A stretch of DNA of 64,000 nt from Paucimonas lemoignei. Lineage in GTDB: Bacteria; Pseudomonadota; Gammaproteobacteria; Pseudomonadales; Pseudomonadaceae. The notes beneath the pieces were generated by a model. The model made no database searches, had not been told where the DNA came from, and was given only the letters and a program-made list of their open reading frames with translations. A program made the position numbers and the translations under genes. Numbering within the stretch: the stretch's first letter is position 1; each line of letters opens with the position of its first letter. The stretch covers positions 2,356,001 through 2,420,000 of the forward strand of contig LS483371.1 in assembly GCA_900475325.1 (NCBI GenBank), written 5' to 3'. Shown here in pieces: positions 16,168 through 25,235 of this stretch.

Positions 16168-17133
16168 ATGTCCGATTTCAGTTTTCTTGATCCGTTCCAG
16201 ACCTTCACGATTCCCCTCGGCCAATGGGTTGAAGTCATTCTCAACTACCTGGTGCATAACTTCCGAGAGGTCTTTCGCTCCATCAGATGGCCCGTGGACC
16301 AGATCCTCAACGGCATCCAGAGCGGTCTGTTATCCATCCCGCCCACCGTGTTCATCATTTTTGCCACGCTCCTGGGCTGGCAAGTGGGCGGAAAAAAGGT
16401 CGGAGCCCTGTGCTTCGTCACCCTCACGCTGCTGGGCCTGATCGGCGTCTGGAGTGATGCCATGACCACGCTCTCGCTGGTCCTGACGTCACTGGTGTTC
16501 TGCGTGGTGATCGGTGTGCCGCTGGGCGTGCTCTGTGCCCGCAGTGATCAGCTGGAGCGGATGCTCCGACCAGGCCTTGACGCCATGCAGACATTGCCCG
16601 CGTTCGTTTATCTGGTACCGGTGGTGATGTTGTTCGGCATCGGTAACGTCCCCGGCGTCCTGGTCACCATCATCTTTTCGGTGGCGCCGCTGGTGCGCCT
16701 GACCAACCTGGGCATCCGGCAAGTCCCCGAAGACAAGGTCGAAGCGGCGCGTGCGTTCGGCTGTACCCGTCGGCAGATGCTGCTCAAGGTGCAACTGCCC
16801 CTGGCGGCACCGACGATCATGGCCGGGTTGAACCAGGCCTTGATGCTGTCGCTGTCGATGGTGGTGATTGCTTCGATGATTTCCGTGGGTGGGCTGGGCC
16901 TGATGGTGCTTCGCGGCATTGGTCGCCTGGACATGGGGCTGGCCACTGTGGGTGGCGTGGGGCTGGTGCTGTTGGCGATCTTCCTCGACCGCTTGACCCA
17001 GGCCATGGGCGAGCGCAGCAACAAAGCCATGAAGGGCGAGCATTGGTATCAGACCGGACCGGTTGGAATACTGTTCAAACTTGTAAAAAGAACCGAAACC
17101 AAACAAACCGGTGCACCCGTAAAAGAACATTAA
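16168..17133 (+). CDS. proW: Betaine/proline ABC transporter permease (ProW-like)
   Basis: This 321-residue inner-membrane permease starts with an amphipathic stretch (PLGQWVEVILNYLVHNFREVF) like ProW, then has several hydrophobic helices. The EAA loop with the ATPase-contact sequence is EAARAFGCTRRQMLLKVQLPLAAP. The motif MQTLPAFVYLVPVVMLFGIGNVPG is strongly conserved in ProW/OpuAB proteins. It forms the pore, probably as a homodimer, for the substrate delivered by the ProX-like receptor. It lies 48 bases after proV and 62 bases before proX on the same strand, consistent with one operon. Confidence 0.93.
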   Translation: MSDFSFLDPFQTFTIPLGQWVEVILNYLVHNFREVFRSIRWPVDQILNGIQSGLLSIPPTVFIIFATLLGWQVGGKKVGALCFVTLTLLGLIGVWSDAMTTLSLVLTSLVFCVVIGVPLGVLCARSDQLERMLRPGLDAMQTLPAFVYLVPVVMLFGIGNVPGVLVTIIFSVAPLVRLTNLGIRQVPEDKVEAARAFGCTRRQMLLKVQLPLAAPTIMAGLNQALMLSLSMVVIASMISVGGLGLMVLRGIGRLDMGLATVGGVGLVLLAIFLDRLTQAMGERSNKAMKGEHWYQTGPVGILFKLVKRTETKQTGAPVKEH

Positions 17134-17195
17134 GCACCGGACGTTAACTTGATCGCTGTACGCCTGCCCCTTATCTCAATGCAAGGTAGATGCCG

Positions 17196-18221
17196 ATGAA
17201 CGCCGAAAACTGCAGTGTTAAGACCAAACTTATTCGTTGTATGGCCGCTCTGGCGATTGCAATAACACCAGCGTTTGCATCAGCAGCCAGTCAGGCGCCC
17301 GGCAAGGGTGTGTCCGTCACGCCTATCTTTCCGACCATTGCCGAAGAGCGGTTCCGGGGTGAAATCGCCATGGCCGGTCTCAAGGACCTGGGTTACAACG
17401 TGCAGCAGCCCAAAGAGACCGACTATCCGGCCATGATGCTCGCGTTGTCTTACGGCGATGCAGACTTCACCGTACATGCCTGGGAGCAACTGCACGCAGC
17501 GTTCTATGCCAAGGCCGGTGGCGACGACACGATGGTCAAAGTGGGCTCTATCTTGCCGGGTGTCTTACAGGGCTACATGATCGACAAGAAAACCGCGGAT
17601 CAATACAACATCACCTCCATCGAAGATCTTAAAAAGCCGGAAATTGCCAAGTTGTTCGACAGCGATGGCGACGGTAAAGCCGACATGACCGGTTGTAACC
17701 CGGGCTGGGGCTGTGAAGTCACGGTTGAGCACCATATGAAAGCCTATGGTCTGGAAAAGACTGTGACGGATAACCGGGGTTCTTACTTCGCGCTGATGGC
17801 TGACACCATTACCCGTTTCAAAGAGGGCAAGCCGATTCTGTACTTCACCTGGGTGCCGCAGTGGATTTCCAGCGTATTGGTGGAAGGCAGGGATGTGGTG
17901 TGGTTGAGCGTTGCCAGAACTGATCTGCCAGGCGGCAAGAACGACGTCGATACGATGTACAAAGGCAAAAACCTCGGCTTCGCGGTGGACACTATTCGTG
18001 CTGTGCTGAACAAAGAGTTTGCTGAAAAGAATCCAGCGGCCGTGAAGTTTCTCTCCGAGATGCAAATCTCCACTGACGACGAAAGTGCGCAGAACCTGAA
18101 AATGCACAATGGCGAAAACTCCGCCGCCGATATCAAGCGCCATGCTGCCGAGTGGATTGCCGCTCACCGCGCCGCTTACGATGGCTGGCTGGCCGATGCA
18201 CGGGCCGCCGCCAAGCAGTAA
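17196..18221 (+). CDS. proX: Betaine/proline-binding periplasmic protein (ProX-like)
   Basis: This secreted receptor of about 341 residues starts at ATG 17196, nine bases after an AAGG site; an ATG at 17190 is too close to it. The signal peptide ends around ITPAFASA. It is clearly ProX-like: GKGVSVTPIFPTIAEE, the GYMIDKKTADQYNI stretch, LFDSDGDGKADMTGCNPGWGCE and ADTITRFKEGKPILYFTWVPQW all have close counterparts in E. coli ProX. The tryptophans that form the cation-binding box, for example in the W-P-Q-W region, are present. It binds a quaternary ammonium compound. A terminator follows 21 bases downstream. Confidence 0.93.
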   Translation: MNAENCSVKTKLIRCMAALAIAITPAFASAASQAPGKGVSVTPIFPTIAEERFRGEIAMAGLKDLGYNVQQPKETDYPAMMLALSYGDADFTVHAWEQLHAAFYAKAGGDDTMVKVGSILPGVLQGYMIDKKTADQYNITSIEDLKKPEIAKLFDSDGDGKADMTGCNPGWGCEVTVEHHMKAYGLEKTVTDNRGSYFALMADTITRFKEGKPILYFTWVPQWISSVLVEGRDVVWLSVARTDLPGGKNDVDTMYKGKNLGFAVDTIRAVLNKEFAEKNPAAVKFLSEMQISTDDESAQNLKMHNGENSAADIKRHAAEWIAAHRAAYDGWLADARAAAKQ

Positions 18222-18242
18222 ATCACCGTCATAGCGCCGACA

Positions 18243-18270
18243 GGCTGCCCGGTTCCGGGTGGCCTTTTTT
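18243..18270 (+). terminator. Rho-independent terminator after proX
   Basis: The stem GGCTGCCCGG / CCGGGTGGCC (8 G-C pairs around a TG/TG internal mismatch) with a 2-base loop is followed by six T residues. It ends the ProVWX message or reduces read-through to the MmgE/PrpD gene. Confidence 0.85.
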
Positions 18271-18298
18271 ATAGCTGACTTATGTGTGGAAGGTGCTC

Positions 18299-19636
18299 AT
18301 GTCTCTGCATGCCTTCATCCAGAACTTCACGTTGACTGACCTGCCCCTCGACACTCGCCAGCGAATAGAGACCTGTCTGCTGGACATCATCGGTGTTGCA
18401 GCCGGCGCGCGGGAGAACGACACCAGCCAGATCCTCAAAGGGTTTGCTGCAGCCCATTACCCGGCGACCACGCTGTCCAGTCGCCTGTGGTTCGACGGCC
18501 GTTCCGTCCACCCATTGGGCGCGGGTTACGCCGGTGGCTTCAATATCGACAGCCTGGATGCTCACGAAGGGCACTTCACCTCCAAAGGCCACGCGGGCGC
18601 AACGGTAGTGCCCGCCATCATCGCCCTGATCGATGCGTTTTGTGCTGGCGGCAAAAGCATCAGCGGCGAAGAGATGCTCTGTGTCCTGGCCCTGGGCTAC
18701 GAAACGGCACTCAGGGCCGGGCGAGCATTGATGGCGACCGCGCCGGAATACCACGCATCCGGGACGTTTTCCGGGATCGGCGTAGTCTGTGCCGGGGTCA
18801 GGCTGCTGAAGCTGGACGAACCCACCTTTCACCACGCACTGGGGATCACCGAATACTTTGGTCCTCGCTGCCCGATGATGCGCGTCGTGGATTACCCCAC
18901 CATGCTCCGGGATGCACACGGTGCAGGCGCTTACGCCGGGATCAACGCGCTGCTCATGGCGCAGGCGGGGGTAACGGGGGCTCCGGCAGCAACGGTGGAG
19001 TCGTCGGCGGTGGCTCGTCACTGGCAAGGGTTGGGTGAGCTCTGGGAAATTGACGAGCAGTACTTCAAGCCCTGGCCCGTCTGCCGTTGGGCGCAACCGG
19101 CGTTGACCGCCATGGCGCAGTTGATGAGCCAGCATCCGCTGATTCGCCCGGACAACATCGAGTCCATCCAGATCCAGACCTTTCATGAGTCGGTGCGTTT
19201 GCAGGGCCACTTCCCGAAGAACGCCGACGAGGCGCAGTACGCGCTGGCATTCCCGGTCGCCGCGCTGATTGCACGCGGGCAAGTCGGGCCTGCGGAAGTC
19301 ACCGGGGCCTCCATCCAGGCGCCAGACATTCTCGCGATCAGCCGCAAGATCAGCATCGCCGAAGCAGCGGATCTGTCGGCGCGTTTCCCGGATGAAATCC
19401 TGTCCCGGGTCACGGTTGTCCTCAAAGACGGGACCACGCTGTGCAGCCCGACCACGCCTGCCAAGGGCGACCCGGCCAACCCCATGTCCAGTGACGAATT
19501 CATCGAGAAGTACCGACTGTTTTCCGAGGCCAGTCTGGGCGTTTCTCGTAGCCGGTTGCTGGAGCAGAGCGTCGCGAGCCTGGCCGCCAAAGCGGATTGC
19601 GAAGGTTTCTTCAATCTACTGCTGTCGCCGGTGTGA
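18299..19636 (+). CDS. MmgE/PrpD-family protein
   Basis: This 445-residue protein belongs to the MmgE/PrpD family, which includes 2-methylcitrate dehydratase, cis-aconitate decarboxylase and many uncharacterised catabolic proteins. The family core around DAHEGHFTSKGHAGATVVPAIIALIDA is present, as are the C-terminal YALAFPVAALI and DEFIEKYRLFSE. The start is ATG 18299, preceded by GGAAGG; an upstream in-frame GTG at 18284 overlaps that site. It lies after the proX terminator and 43 bases before the regulator gene. There is no prpB/prpC nearby, so propionate metabolism is unlikely. A dehydratase or decarboxylase step in the local betaine pathway is a guess. Confidence 0.85.
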   Translation: MSLHAFIQNFTLTDLPLDTRQRIETCLLDIIGVAAGARENDTSQILKGFAAAHYPATTLSSRLWFDGRSVHPLGAGYAGGFNIDSLDAHEGHFTSKGHAGATVVPAIIALIDAFCAGGKSISGEEMLCVLALGYETALRAGRALMATAPEYHASGTFSGIGVVCAGVRLLKLDEPTFHHALGITEYFGPRCPMMRVVDYPTMLRDAHGAGAYAGINALLMAQAGVTGAPAATVESSAVARHWQGLGELWEIDEQYFKPWPVCRWAQPALTAMAQLMSQHPLIRPDNIESIQIQTFHESVRLQGHFPKNADEAQYALAFPVAALIARGQVGPAEVTGASIQAPDILAISRKISIAEAADLSARFPDEILSRVTVVLKDGTTLCSPTTPAKGDPANPMSSDEFIEKYRLFSEASLGVSRSRLLEQSVASLAAKADCEGFFNLLLSPV

Positions 19637-19679
19637 ACCCGGCTTTCGGGATCATTAACCTGCAACCAGGCCGACTGTC

Positions 19680-20714
19680 ATGACCTACGCATTTGAAAGT
19701 GTCCTCAAGCATCAGAACATGCGCTATTCGTCCTCGGGCAAAGACGCGCTGAACCCCAGGGCGGTGGTGCGGGTTGCGTTCATCCTGATGGATAACTTTT
19801 CCTTGATGTCGTTGACCGCCGCCATGGACGCGCTGGTGACCGCCAACCTGATGAGCGACGCGCCTGTTTACGAAATACTGAAAATCGGTTTGAAGGGCAG
19901 GGTGGCGATGAGTGATCTGGGGATCGCCATCCCCGTGGATCTGGAACTTGCCGAGCTGCGCGCGCGGCATGACTTGTTGTTGGTGGTAGGCGGGCTGCGG
20001 GTCGAACTCAAGAGCAATCTCTGCCTGCGTCGCAAACTGTCCGCCGCTGCGGCTGCAGGCACCGGTATGGGAGGCCTGTGGAATGGCGCTTACTTTCTGG
20101 CCGATGCCCGGGTGATGGACGGCTTTCAATGCGCTTTTCATCCTGACGCGAGGGCGATGATGGCCGACGCTTTTCCCAGCCTGGGCATTTCACCGCGCAG
20201 TTATGTCATCGACCGCGATCGGGTGACCTGCGCAGGCGCCAGCAGCTCGTTGCGGATGATGCTGGAGTACATCCGCTGCACCAAAGGCAACGTGCTGACC
20301 CGTGCGGTTGAGGAAATCCTGGGGTGTGATGAATATGAAAAAGTATCCGGTGTTTCGACGGTGGCGGTGGACTCGGACCCGACCCTGCCGCAGTCCTTGA
20401 AAGTGGCTCTGGAGTTGATGCAGAAAAACATCGAGGAGCCGTTGAGTCTTGACGACCTGGCCGCGTGTGCCGGTGTGTCGAAACGTCAACTGGAGCGCCG
20501 TTTCTTTCGTTTCGTGGGCGCAGCGCCTGGCCGTTACTACCTGGAGCTGCGCCTGACTCGGGCTCGGCAATTGGTGTTGCAGACCAACCGATCCATCACC
20601 GATATCGCCGTGGCCACCGGTTTCGTCAGCCTGCCGCATTTTCACAAGCGGTTTCGGGACTTCTTTGACGCGGCGCCGGGCAGCTATCGCGCCACCTATG
20701 AAAGGCGCAAATAA
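19680..20714 (+). CDS. GlxA-family transcriptional regulator (DJ-1/PfpI-like domain plus AraC HTH)
   Basis: This 344-residue protein has an N-terminal glutamine-amidotransferase-like (DJ-1/PfpI) domain at about residues 20-190 and a C-terminal AraC-type double helix-turn-helix. The second part is visible as PLSLDDLAACAGVSKRQLERRFFRFVGAAPGRYYLELRL and SITDIAVATGFVSLPHFHKRFRDFF, split here by a linker. This architecture is that of GbdR, CdhR and ArgR, activators of glycine betaine, carnitine and arginine catabolism in pseudomonads. Its position after the importer and PrpD-like gene suggests it activates this cluster in response to the betaine or a breakdown product. It is not GbdR itself as far as context shows. 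Confidence 0.9.
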   Translation: MTYAFESVLKHQNMRYSSSGKDALNPRAVVRVAFILMDNFSLMSLTAAMDALVTANLMSDAPVYEILKIGLKGRVAMSDLGIAIPVDLELAELRARHDLLLVVGGLRVELKSNLCLRRKLSAAAAAGTGMGGLWNGAYFLADARVMDGFQCAFHPDARAMMADAFPSLGISPRSYVIDRDRVTCAGASSSLRMMLEYIRCTKGNVLTRAVEEILGCDEYEKVSGVSTVAVDSDPTLPQSLKVALELMQKNIEEPLSLDDLAACAGVSKRQLERRFFRFVGAAPGRYYLELRLTRARQLVLQTNRSITDIAVATGFVSLPHFHKRFRDFFDAAPGSYRATYERRK

Positions 20715-20949
20715 CAGGTCAATGAGCCCCCATTGAAAACCCAAGTCAGGCTCGATCATGCACTCCCGCAGTGACCGATTCTCGAGGGGCACAGTTCACT
20801 CCAGGCCGTCTCCAAAACTGGCCAGCATAGCCAAGCCACCCGCCACTGTTGCAAAGCCTTAACACTTTTTAACATCTTTCCAACACTTGTTTACAGGCAC
20901 GACGACGACTCTTCATTAGCATGGCGCGATCTTTTGGGGGAACGCCGTC

Positions 20950-22113
20950 ATGCTGTCTTTTTTTCGTCTCGATCCACGCCGTTTGCTGCTGTGTGGTGGT
21001 TTTCTTGCGTTGAGTGCCTGCGGTGAGCCGCCGGTTCAAGAGCAGATGCCGCCTCCGACAGTCAGTGTGGAAACGGTCAAGACCCAGCCCCTGACCATTA
21101 CTACCGAACTCAATGGCCGCCTGGTGTCGCCGCGCACTGCCGAGGTTCGGGCGCGGGTGGCTGGTATCGTGCTGCAGCGGGTGTATCGCGAAGGCACTGA
21201 CGTCAAACAGGGTGATGTGCTGTTCCGCATTGATCCCGCGCCGTTTCAGGCCGACGTCGAAAGCGCCGAAGCCGCCTTGCGCAAGGCCGAAGCCACCCAG
21301 TACCAGACCCGCTTGCAGGCCGAGCGCTATGCCGAACTGGTGCAGATCAATGCCGTGAGTCGCCAGGAGTCCGAAAACGCCCGCGCCGGTTTTCTGCAAG
21401 CCCAGGCTGACGTGGCCTCGACCCGCGCGGCTCTGAAACGCGCACGCCTGAACCTGGGCTATGCCACCGTGACTGCGCCCATCTCCGGGCGCATCAGCAA
21501 GGCCATGGTCACTGAAGGCGCGCTGGTCGGGCAGGGCGACGCTACGGCGTTGGCGACCATTCAGCAATTGCAGCCGATCTATGCCGATATCAACCAGTCC
21601 ACCCGGCAGATCAGCGAGTTGCGCAGCGCCTTGCGCCAGGGCCAATTGCAGCAGCTTGATCGCGGGCAAATCACCGCAACGCTGATTCAGGAAGACGGCA
21701 GCGCGTATCCCTTGAAAGGCAAGCTGCTGTTTTCCGACCTGACGGTGGATCAGAGCACCGGCCAGATCGTGCTGCGCAGTGAATTCCCCAACCCGCAGAA
21801 CGAACTGCTGCCTGGCAGTTTCATCCGCGTGACCCTTGATCAGGCGCACACCGCCGAAGGAATCACCATTGCCCAGCGTGCGGTACAACGCGACGCCGCA
21901 GGCAAGGCACTGGTCATGGTCGTGGATGCCGAAGGCAAGACCCAGGAACGCGCCGTTGAACTGGGCGCCGTGCAGAACAATCGCTGGGTCGTGAAAAAAG
22001 GCCTGGGTGCCGGTGACCGTGTGGTGGTGGCAGGCTTGCAACATGTGCAGCCGGGTATGGCGGTGAGTGCAGAAGAAGAGAGCGCGCAAGCGCCTGCTCA
22101 GGAGCAACACTGA
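20950..22113 (+). CDS. RND efflux periplasmic adaptor lipoprotein (MexA/AcrA type)
   Basis: This 387-residue membrane-fusion protein has a lipoprotein signal with lipobox LSAC followed by GEPP. After the anchor come a beta-barrel/lipoyl half-motif (VRARVAGIVLQRVYREGTDVKQGDVLFRID), an alpha-helical hairpin at about residues 95-145 and the second lipoyl half (NLGYATVTAPISGRISKAM). The ATG is preceded by GGGGGAA. It bridges the inner-membrane pump, whose gene overlaps its stop by one base, to an outer-membrane channel that must be encoded elsewhere, because no TolC/OprM gene lies next to it. Substrates are probably drugs or other amphipathic toxic compounds. Confidence 0.92.
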   Translation: MLSFFRLDPRRLLLCGGFLALSACGEPPVQEQMPPPTVSVETVKTQPLTITTELNGRLVSPRTAEVRARVAGIVLQRVYREGTDVKQGDVLFRIDPAPFQADVESAEAALRKAEATQYQTRLQAERYAELVQINAVSRQESENARAGFLQAQADVASTRAALKRARLNLGYATVTAPISGRISKAMVTEGALVGQGDATALATIQQLQPIYADINQSTRQISELRSALRQGQLQQLDRGQITATLIQEDGSAYPLKGKLLFSDLTVDQSTGQIVLRSEFPNPQNELLPGSFIRVTLDQAHTAEGITIAQRAVQRDAAGKALVMVVDAEGKTQERAVELGAVQNNRWVVKKGLGAGDRVVVAGLQHVQPGMAVSAEEESAQAPAQEQH

Positions 22114-25100
22114 TGCCGCAGTTTTTTATCGACCGGCCGGTATTCGCCTGGGTCATTGCCTTGTTCATCGTGCTCGCGGGCCTGTTGGCGATACCCAACT
22201 TGCCTGTCGCTCAGTACCCCAGCGTTGCGCCGCCACAGATCGAGTTGACCGCCACCTATCCCGGTGCGTCTGCGCAGACCATCGACGAAAGCGTGGTGAG
22301 TCTCATCGAGCAGGAGCTGAACGGGGTCAATCACCTGCTGTATTTCAGTTCCAGCAGCAGCCAGGGCCAGGCCACCATGACCGTGACCTTTCAGCCGGGC
22401 ACCGATCCCGAGCTGGCCAAGGTCGACGTGCAGAACCGCCTGAAAGTGGTGGAGCCGCGCCTGCCTCGGGCGGTCAGCCAACAGGGCCTGCAGATCGAGG
22501 AGACTTCTGCCGGGTTCCTGATGATTGCGACCCTGACCTCCACTGACGGGCGCCTGGATGAAATCGCCTTGAGCGATTACCTGGCCCGCAATGTGGTCAA
22601 CGAGCTCAAGCGGCTTGATGGCGTGGGTAAAGCGCAGCTGTTCGGGTCCGAGCGCGCCATGCGCGTCTGGCTTGATCCGCAGAAGCTGGTGTCATTTAAC
22701 CTGACCCCCGCCGATGTCAGCCAGGCCATTGCCGAACAGAACGTCCAGGTCTCGGCGGGCAGCATCGGCGACTTGCCGTCCTCCACCGATCAGGAGCTGA
22801 CCGCAACGGTCATGGTCAAAGGGCAGCTGAGCACGCCTGAAGAGTTTGCCGCGATTGTCCTCAAGGCCAACCCCAACGGCTCCAACGTGACGGTCGGGGA
22901 CGTGGCCAGGGTTGAAGTCGGTAGCCAGAACTACAACTTCGCGACGCGCCTGGATGGCAAGCAATCGGTGGCGCTGGGCGTGCAGCTGGCGCCTGCCGGT
23001 AATGCCATGAGCACGGCGACCGGTGTGCGGAACAAGCTCGATGAGCTGTCCAGGTACTTCCCGGCCGGCGTGAAATACGACATCCCCTACGACACGTCGC
23101 CGTTCGTGAAGGTCTCGATCACCAAGGTCATTTACACCTTGCTGGAGGCCATGGTGCTGGTGTTCATCGTGATGTTCCTGTTCCTGCAGAACATCCGCTA
23201 CACCTTGATCCCGGCGCTGGTGGTGCCCGTGGCCTTGATGGGGACGTTTGCCGTGATGTACGTGCTCGGCTTTTCCATCAACGTCCTGACCCTGTTCGGC
23301 ATGGTGCTGGCCATCGGCATTCTGGTGGATGACGCCATTGTCGTGGTGGAAAACGTCGAGCGCCTGATGGTCAAGGAGGGGCTGTCGCCCAAAGAAGCCA
23401 CGCGCAAGGCCATGACGGAAATCAGCAGCGCGATCATCGGCATTACCCTGGTCCTGACGGCGGTGTTTATCCCGATGGCCTTCATGTCCGGCTCCGTCGG
23501 GGTGATCTATCAGCAGTTCTCGATTTCCATGGCGGTGTCCATCGTGTTCTCGGCGTTCCTGGCCCTGAGCCTGACGCCTGCCCTGTGCGCCACCTTGCTC
23601 AAGCCGATCCCGGCGAACTCGCATCATGAGAAGACGGGGTTCTTCGGGTGGTTCAATCGTCGTTTCGATCGCATGAGTGACGGCTATGAAAGCTGGGTAA
23701 GCAAGGCCGTGGGTCAATTGGGCCGCTACATGCTGGTGTTCGTGGTGCTGGTAGGGATCATGGGGCTGTTGTTCAGCCGTCTACCGTCTTCGTTCCTGCC
23801 GGTTGAAGACCAGGGCTACACCATCACGGACATTCAGTTGCCGCCGGGCGCCAGTCAGAACCGCACCATTGAGATTGCCAAACAGATCGAAGCGCACAAC
23901 GCTCAGGAAGCGGGTATCACCAATACCGTAATGATTCTGGGGTTCAGCTTTTCCGGGAGCGGGCAAAACGCGGCGCTGGCGTTCACGACGCTCAAGGACT
24001 GGTCTGAGCGTGAAGCACAGGATTCGGCGCAATCCATTGCGGACCGCGCCAGCGCAGTGTTCTCCGGATTTCGGGACGCTGTCGTGTTCAGCCTGCTGCC
24101 GCCACCGGTGGAAGGGCTGGGCACTTCGGGCGGTTTTGAAGTGCGCTTGCAGGACCGCAGCGCACAAGGCTACGACGCCTTGCGCCAGGCCCGTGACGAA
24201 CTGCTGAGTAAAGTCAGCCAAAGCAAGATCCTGCAAAACGTGCGCGAGGCCGCCTTGGCTGAAACCCCTCAAGTGAACATCGAGGTGGACCGTCAGCAAG
24301 CCAACGCCATGGGTATTTCGTTTTCCGACATCGCCAATGTGCTGTCCACGTCCCTGGGCTCGGCCTACGTCAACGACTTCCCCAATCTGGGCCGTATGCA
24401 GCAGGTGATTGTGCAAGGCGAGGGCGATCGTCGTCAGCAGGTCGATGACATCATGAAATTGGAAGTCAAAAACAACCAGGGCCGTATGGTGCCGGTGTCA
24501 GCCTTCTCCAAGGTTAATTGGCAACGGGGCCCCGCGCAGCTCAATCGCTACAACGGTTATCCCGCCGTAAGCCTGTCGGGCGAACCGTCGCCGGGCCACA
24601 GCACCGGTGAGGCCATGGATGAGATGGAGCGCCTGGCTTCGGGCCTGCCATCGGGTTTCACCCTGCAGTGGACCGGGTTGTCGCTGCAGGAAAGTATTTC
24701 CGGCGGGCAGGCGCCGTTGCTGCTCGGCTTGTCGATGCTGGTGGTGTTCCTGTGTCTCGCGGCGCTCTATGAAAGCTGGGCGATTCCGGTGGCCGTGTTG
24801 TTGGTGGTGCCCTTGGGCGTCATTGGCGCGGTGCTGGCGGTGACGTTGCGCGGCATGCCGAACGATGTGTTCTTCAAGGTGGGGCTGATCACCATCATTG
24901 GCCTGTCGGCCAAGAACGCGATCCTGATCATCGAGTTCGCCAAGAGCCTGCACGACCAGGGCATGGGCCGTGTCGAGGCAAGCATTCAGGCTGCACGCCT
25001 GCGCCTGCGGCCGATCATCATGACCTCGCTGGCGTTCATTCTGGGCGTGGTCCCCCTGGTCTTTGCCTCCGGCGCCAGTTCGGCCAGCCAGCAAGCCATC

Positions 25101-25232
25101 GGCACCGGGGTGATCGGCGGCATGCTGACCGCGACTCTGGCAGTGGTGTTTGTCCCGGTGTTCTTCGTGATGGTCATGGGCGCCGTGGAAAAGCTGCGGC
25201 CTGCCCAAGCATCAACACCCAAGGTTGAATAG
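22113..25232 (+). CDS. RND multidrug efflux pump, inner-membrane subunit (HAE1 family)
   Basis: This 1039-residue protein is the proton-driven pump of an AcrB/MexB-type tripartite system. It starts with the typical MPQFFIDRPVFAWVIALFIVLAG and has two blocks of six helices flanking large periplasmic loops. The proton-relay aspartate pair in helix 4 is visible in GILVDDAIVVVENVER. The second-half conserved sequences GLITIIGLSAKNAILIIEFAKSL and RPIIMTSLAFILGVVPL are intact. Its start overlaps the adaptor stop (TGATG). I cannot assign it to a named Pseudomonas pump from sequence alone; the overall pattern is that of broad-specificity hydrophobe/amphiphile pumps. Confidence 0.95.
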   Translation: MPQFFIDRPVFAWVIALFIVLAGLLAIPNLPVAQYPSVAPPQIELTATYPGASAQTIDESVVSLIEQELNGVNHLLYFSSSSSQGQATMTVTFQPGTDPELAKVDVQNRLKVVEPRLPRAVSQQGLQIEETSAGFLMIATLTSTDGRLDEIALSDYLARNVVNELKRLDGVGKAQLFGSERAMRVWLDPQKLVSFNLTPADVSQAIAEQNVQVSAGSIGDLPSSTDQELTATVMVKGQLSTPEEFAAIVLKANPNGSNVTVGDVARVEVGSQNYNFATRLDGKQSVALGVQLAPAGNAMSTATGVRNKLDELSRYFPAGVKYDIPYDTSPFVKVSITKVIYTLLEAMVLVFIVMFLFLQNIRYTLIPALVVPVALMGTFAVMYVLGFSINVLTLFGMVLAIGILVDDAIVVVENVERLMVKEGLSPKEATRKAMTEISSAIIGITLVLTAVFIPMAFMSGSVGVIYQQFSISMAVSIVFSAFLALSLTPALCATLLKPIPANSHHEKTGFFGWFNRRFDRMSDGYESWVSKAVGQLGRYMLVFVVLVGIMGLLFSRLPSSFLPVEDQGYTITDIQLPPGASQNRTIEIAKQIEAHNAQEAGITNTVMILGFSFSGSGQNAALAFTTLKDWSEREAQDSAQSIADRASAVFSGFRDAVVFSLLPPPVEGLGTSGGFEVRLQDRSAQGYDALRQARDELLSKVSQSKILQNVREAALAETPQVNIEVDRQQANAMGISFSDIANVLSTSLGSAYVNDFPNLGRMQQVIVQGEGDRRQQVDDIMKLEVKNNQGRMVPVSAFSKVNWQRGPAQLNRYNGYPAVSLSGEPSPGHSTGEAMDEMERLASGLPSGFTLQWTGLSLQESISGGQAPLLLGLSMLVVFLCLAALYESWAIPVAVLLVVPLGVIGAVLAVTLRGMPNDVFFKVGLITIIGLSAKNAILIIEFAKSLHDQGMGRVEASIQAARLRLRPIIMTSLAFILGVVPLVFASGASSASQQAIGTGVIGGMLTATLAVVFVPVFFVMVMGAVEKLRPAQASTPKVE

Positions 25233-25235
25233 AGG

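Noticed and set aside
15082..18221. Purely osmoprotective ProU system.
   Set aside because: It may help osmoprotection, but the ATPase is shorter than ProU ProV and the genes are embedded among catabolic enzymes and dedicated regulators, so I favour uptake for catabolism. This is not excluded by sequence.
18299..19636. 2-methylcitrate dehydratase of the propionate pathway.
   Set aside because: The family match is to MmgE/PrpD in general; prpB, prpC and acnD are absent and the context is betaine transport.
22067..22546. Frame of 159 residues overlapping the start of the RND pump gene.
   Set aside because: It is out of frame inside a strongly supported pump gene and has an Arg-rich composition typical of shadow frames.
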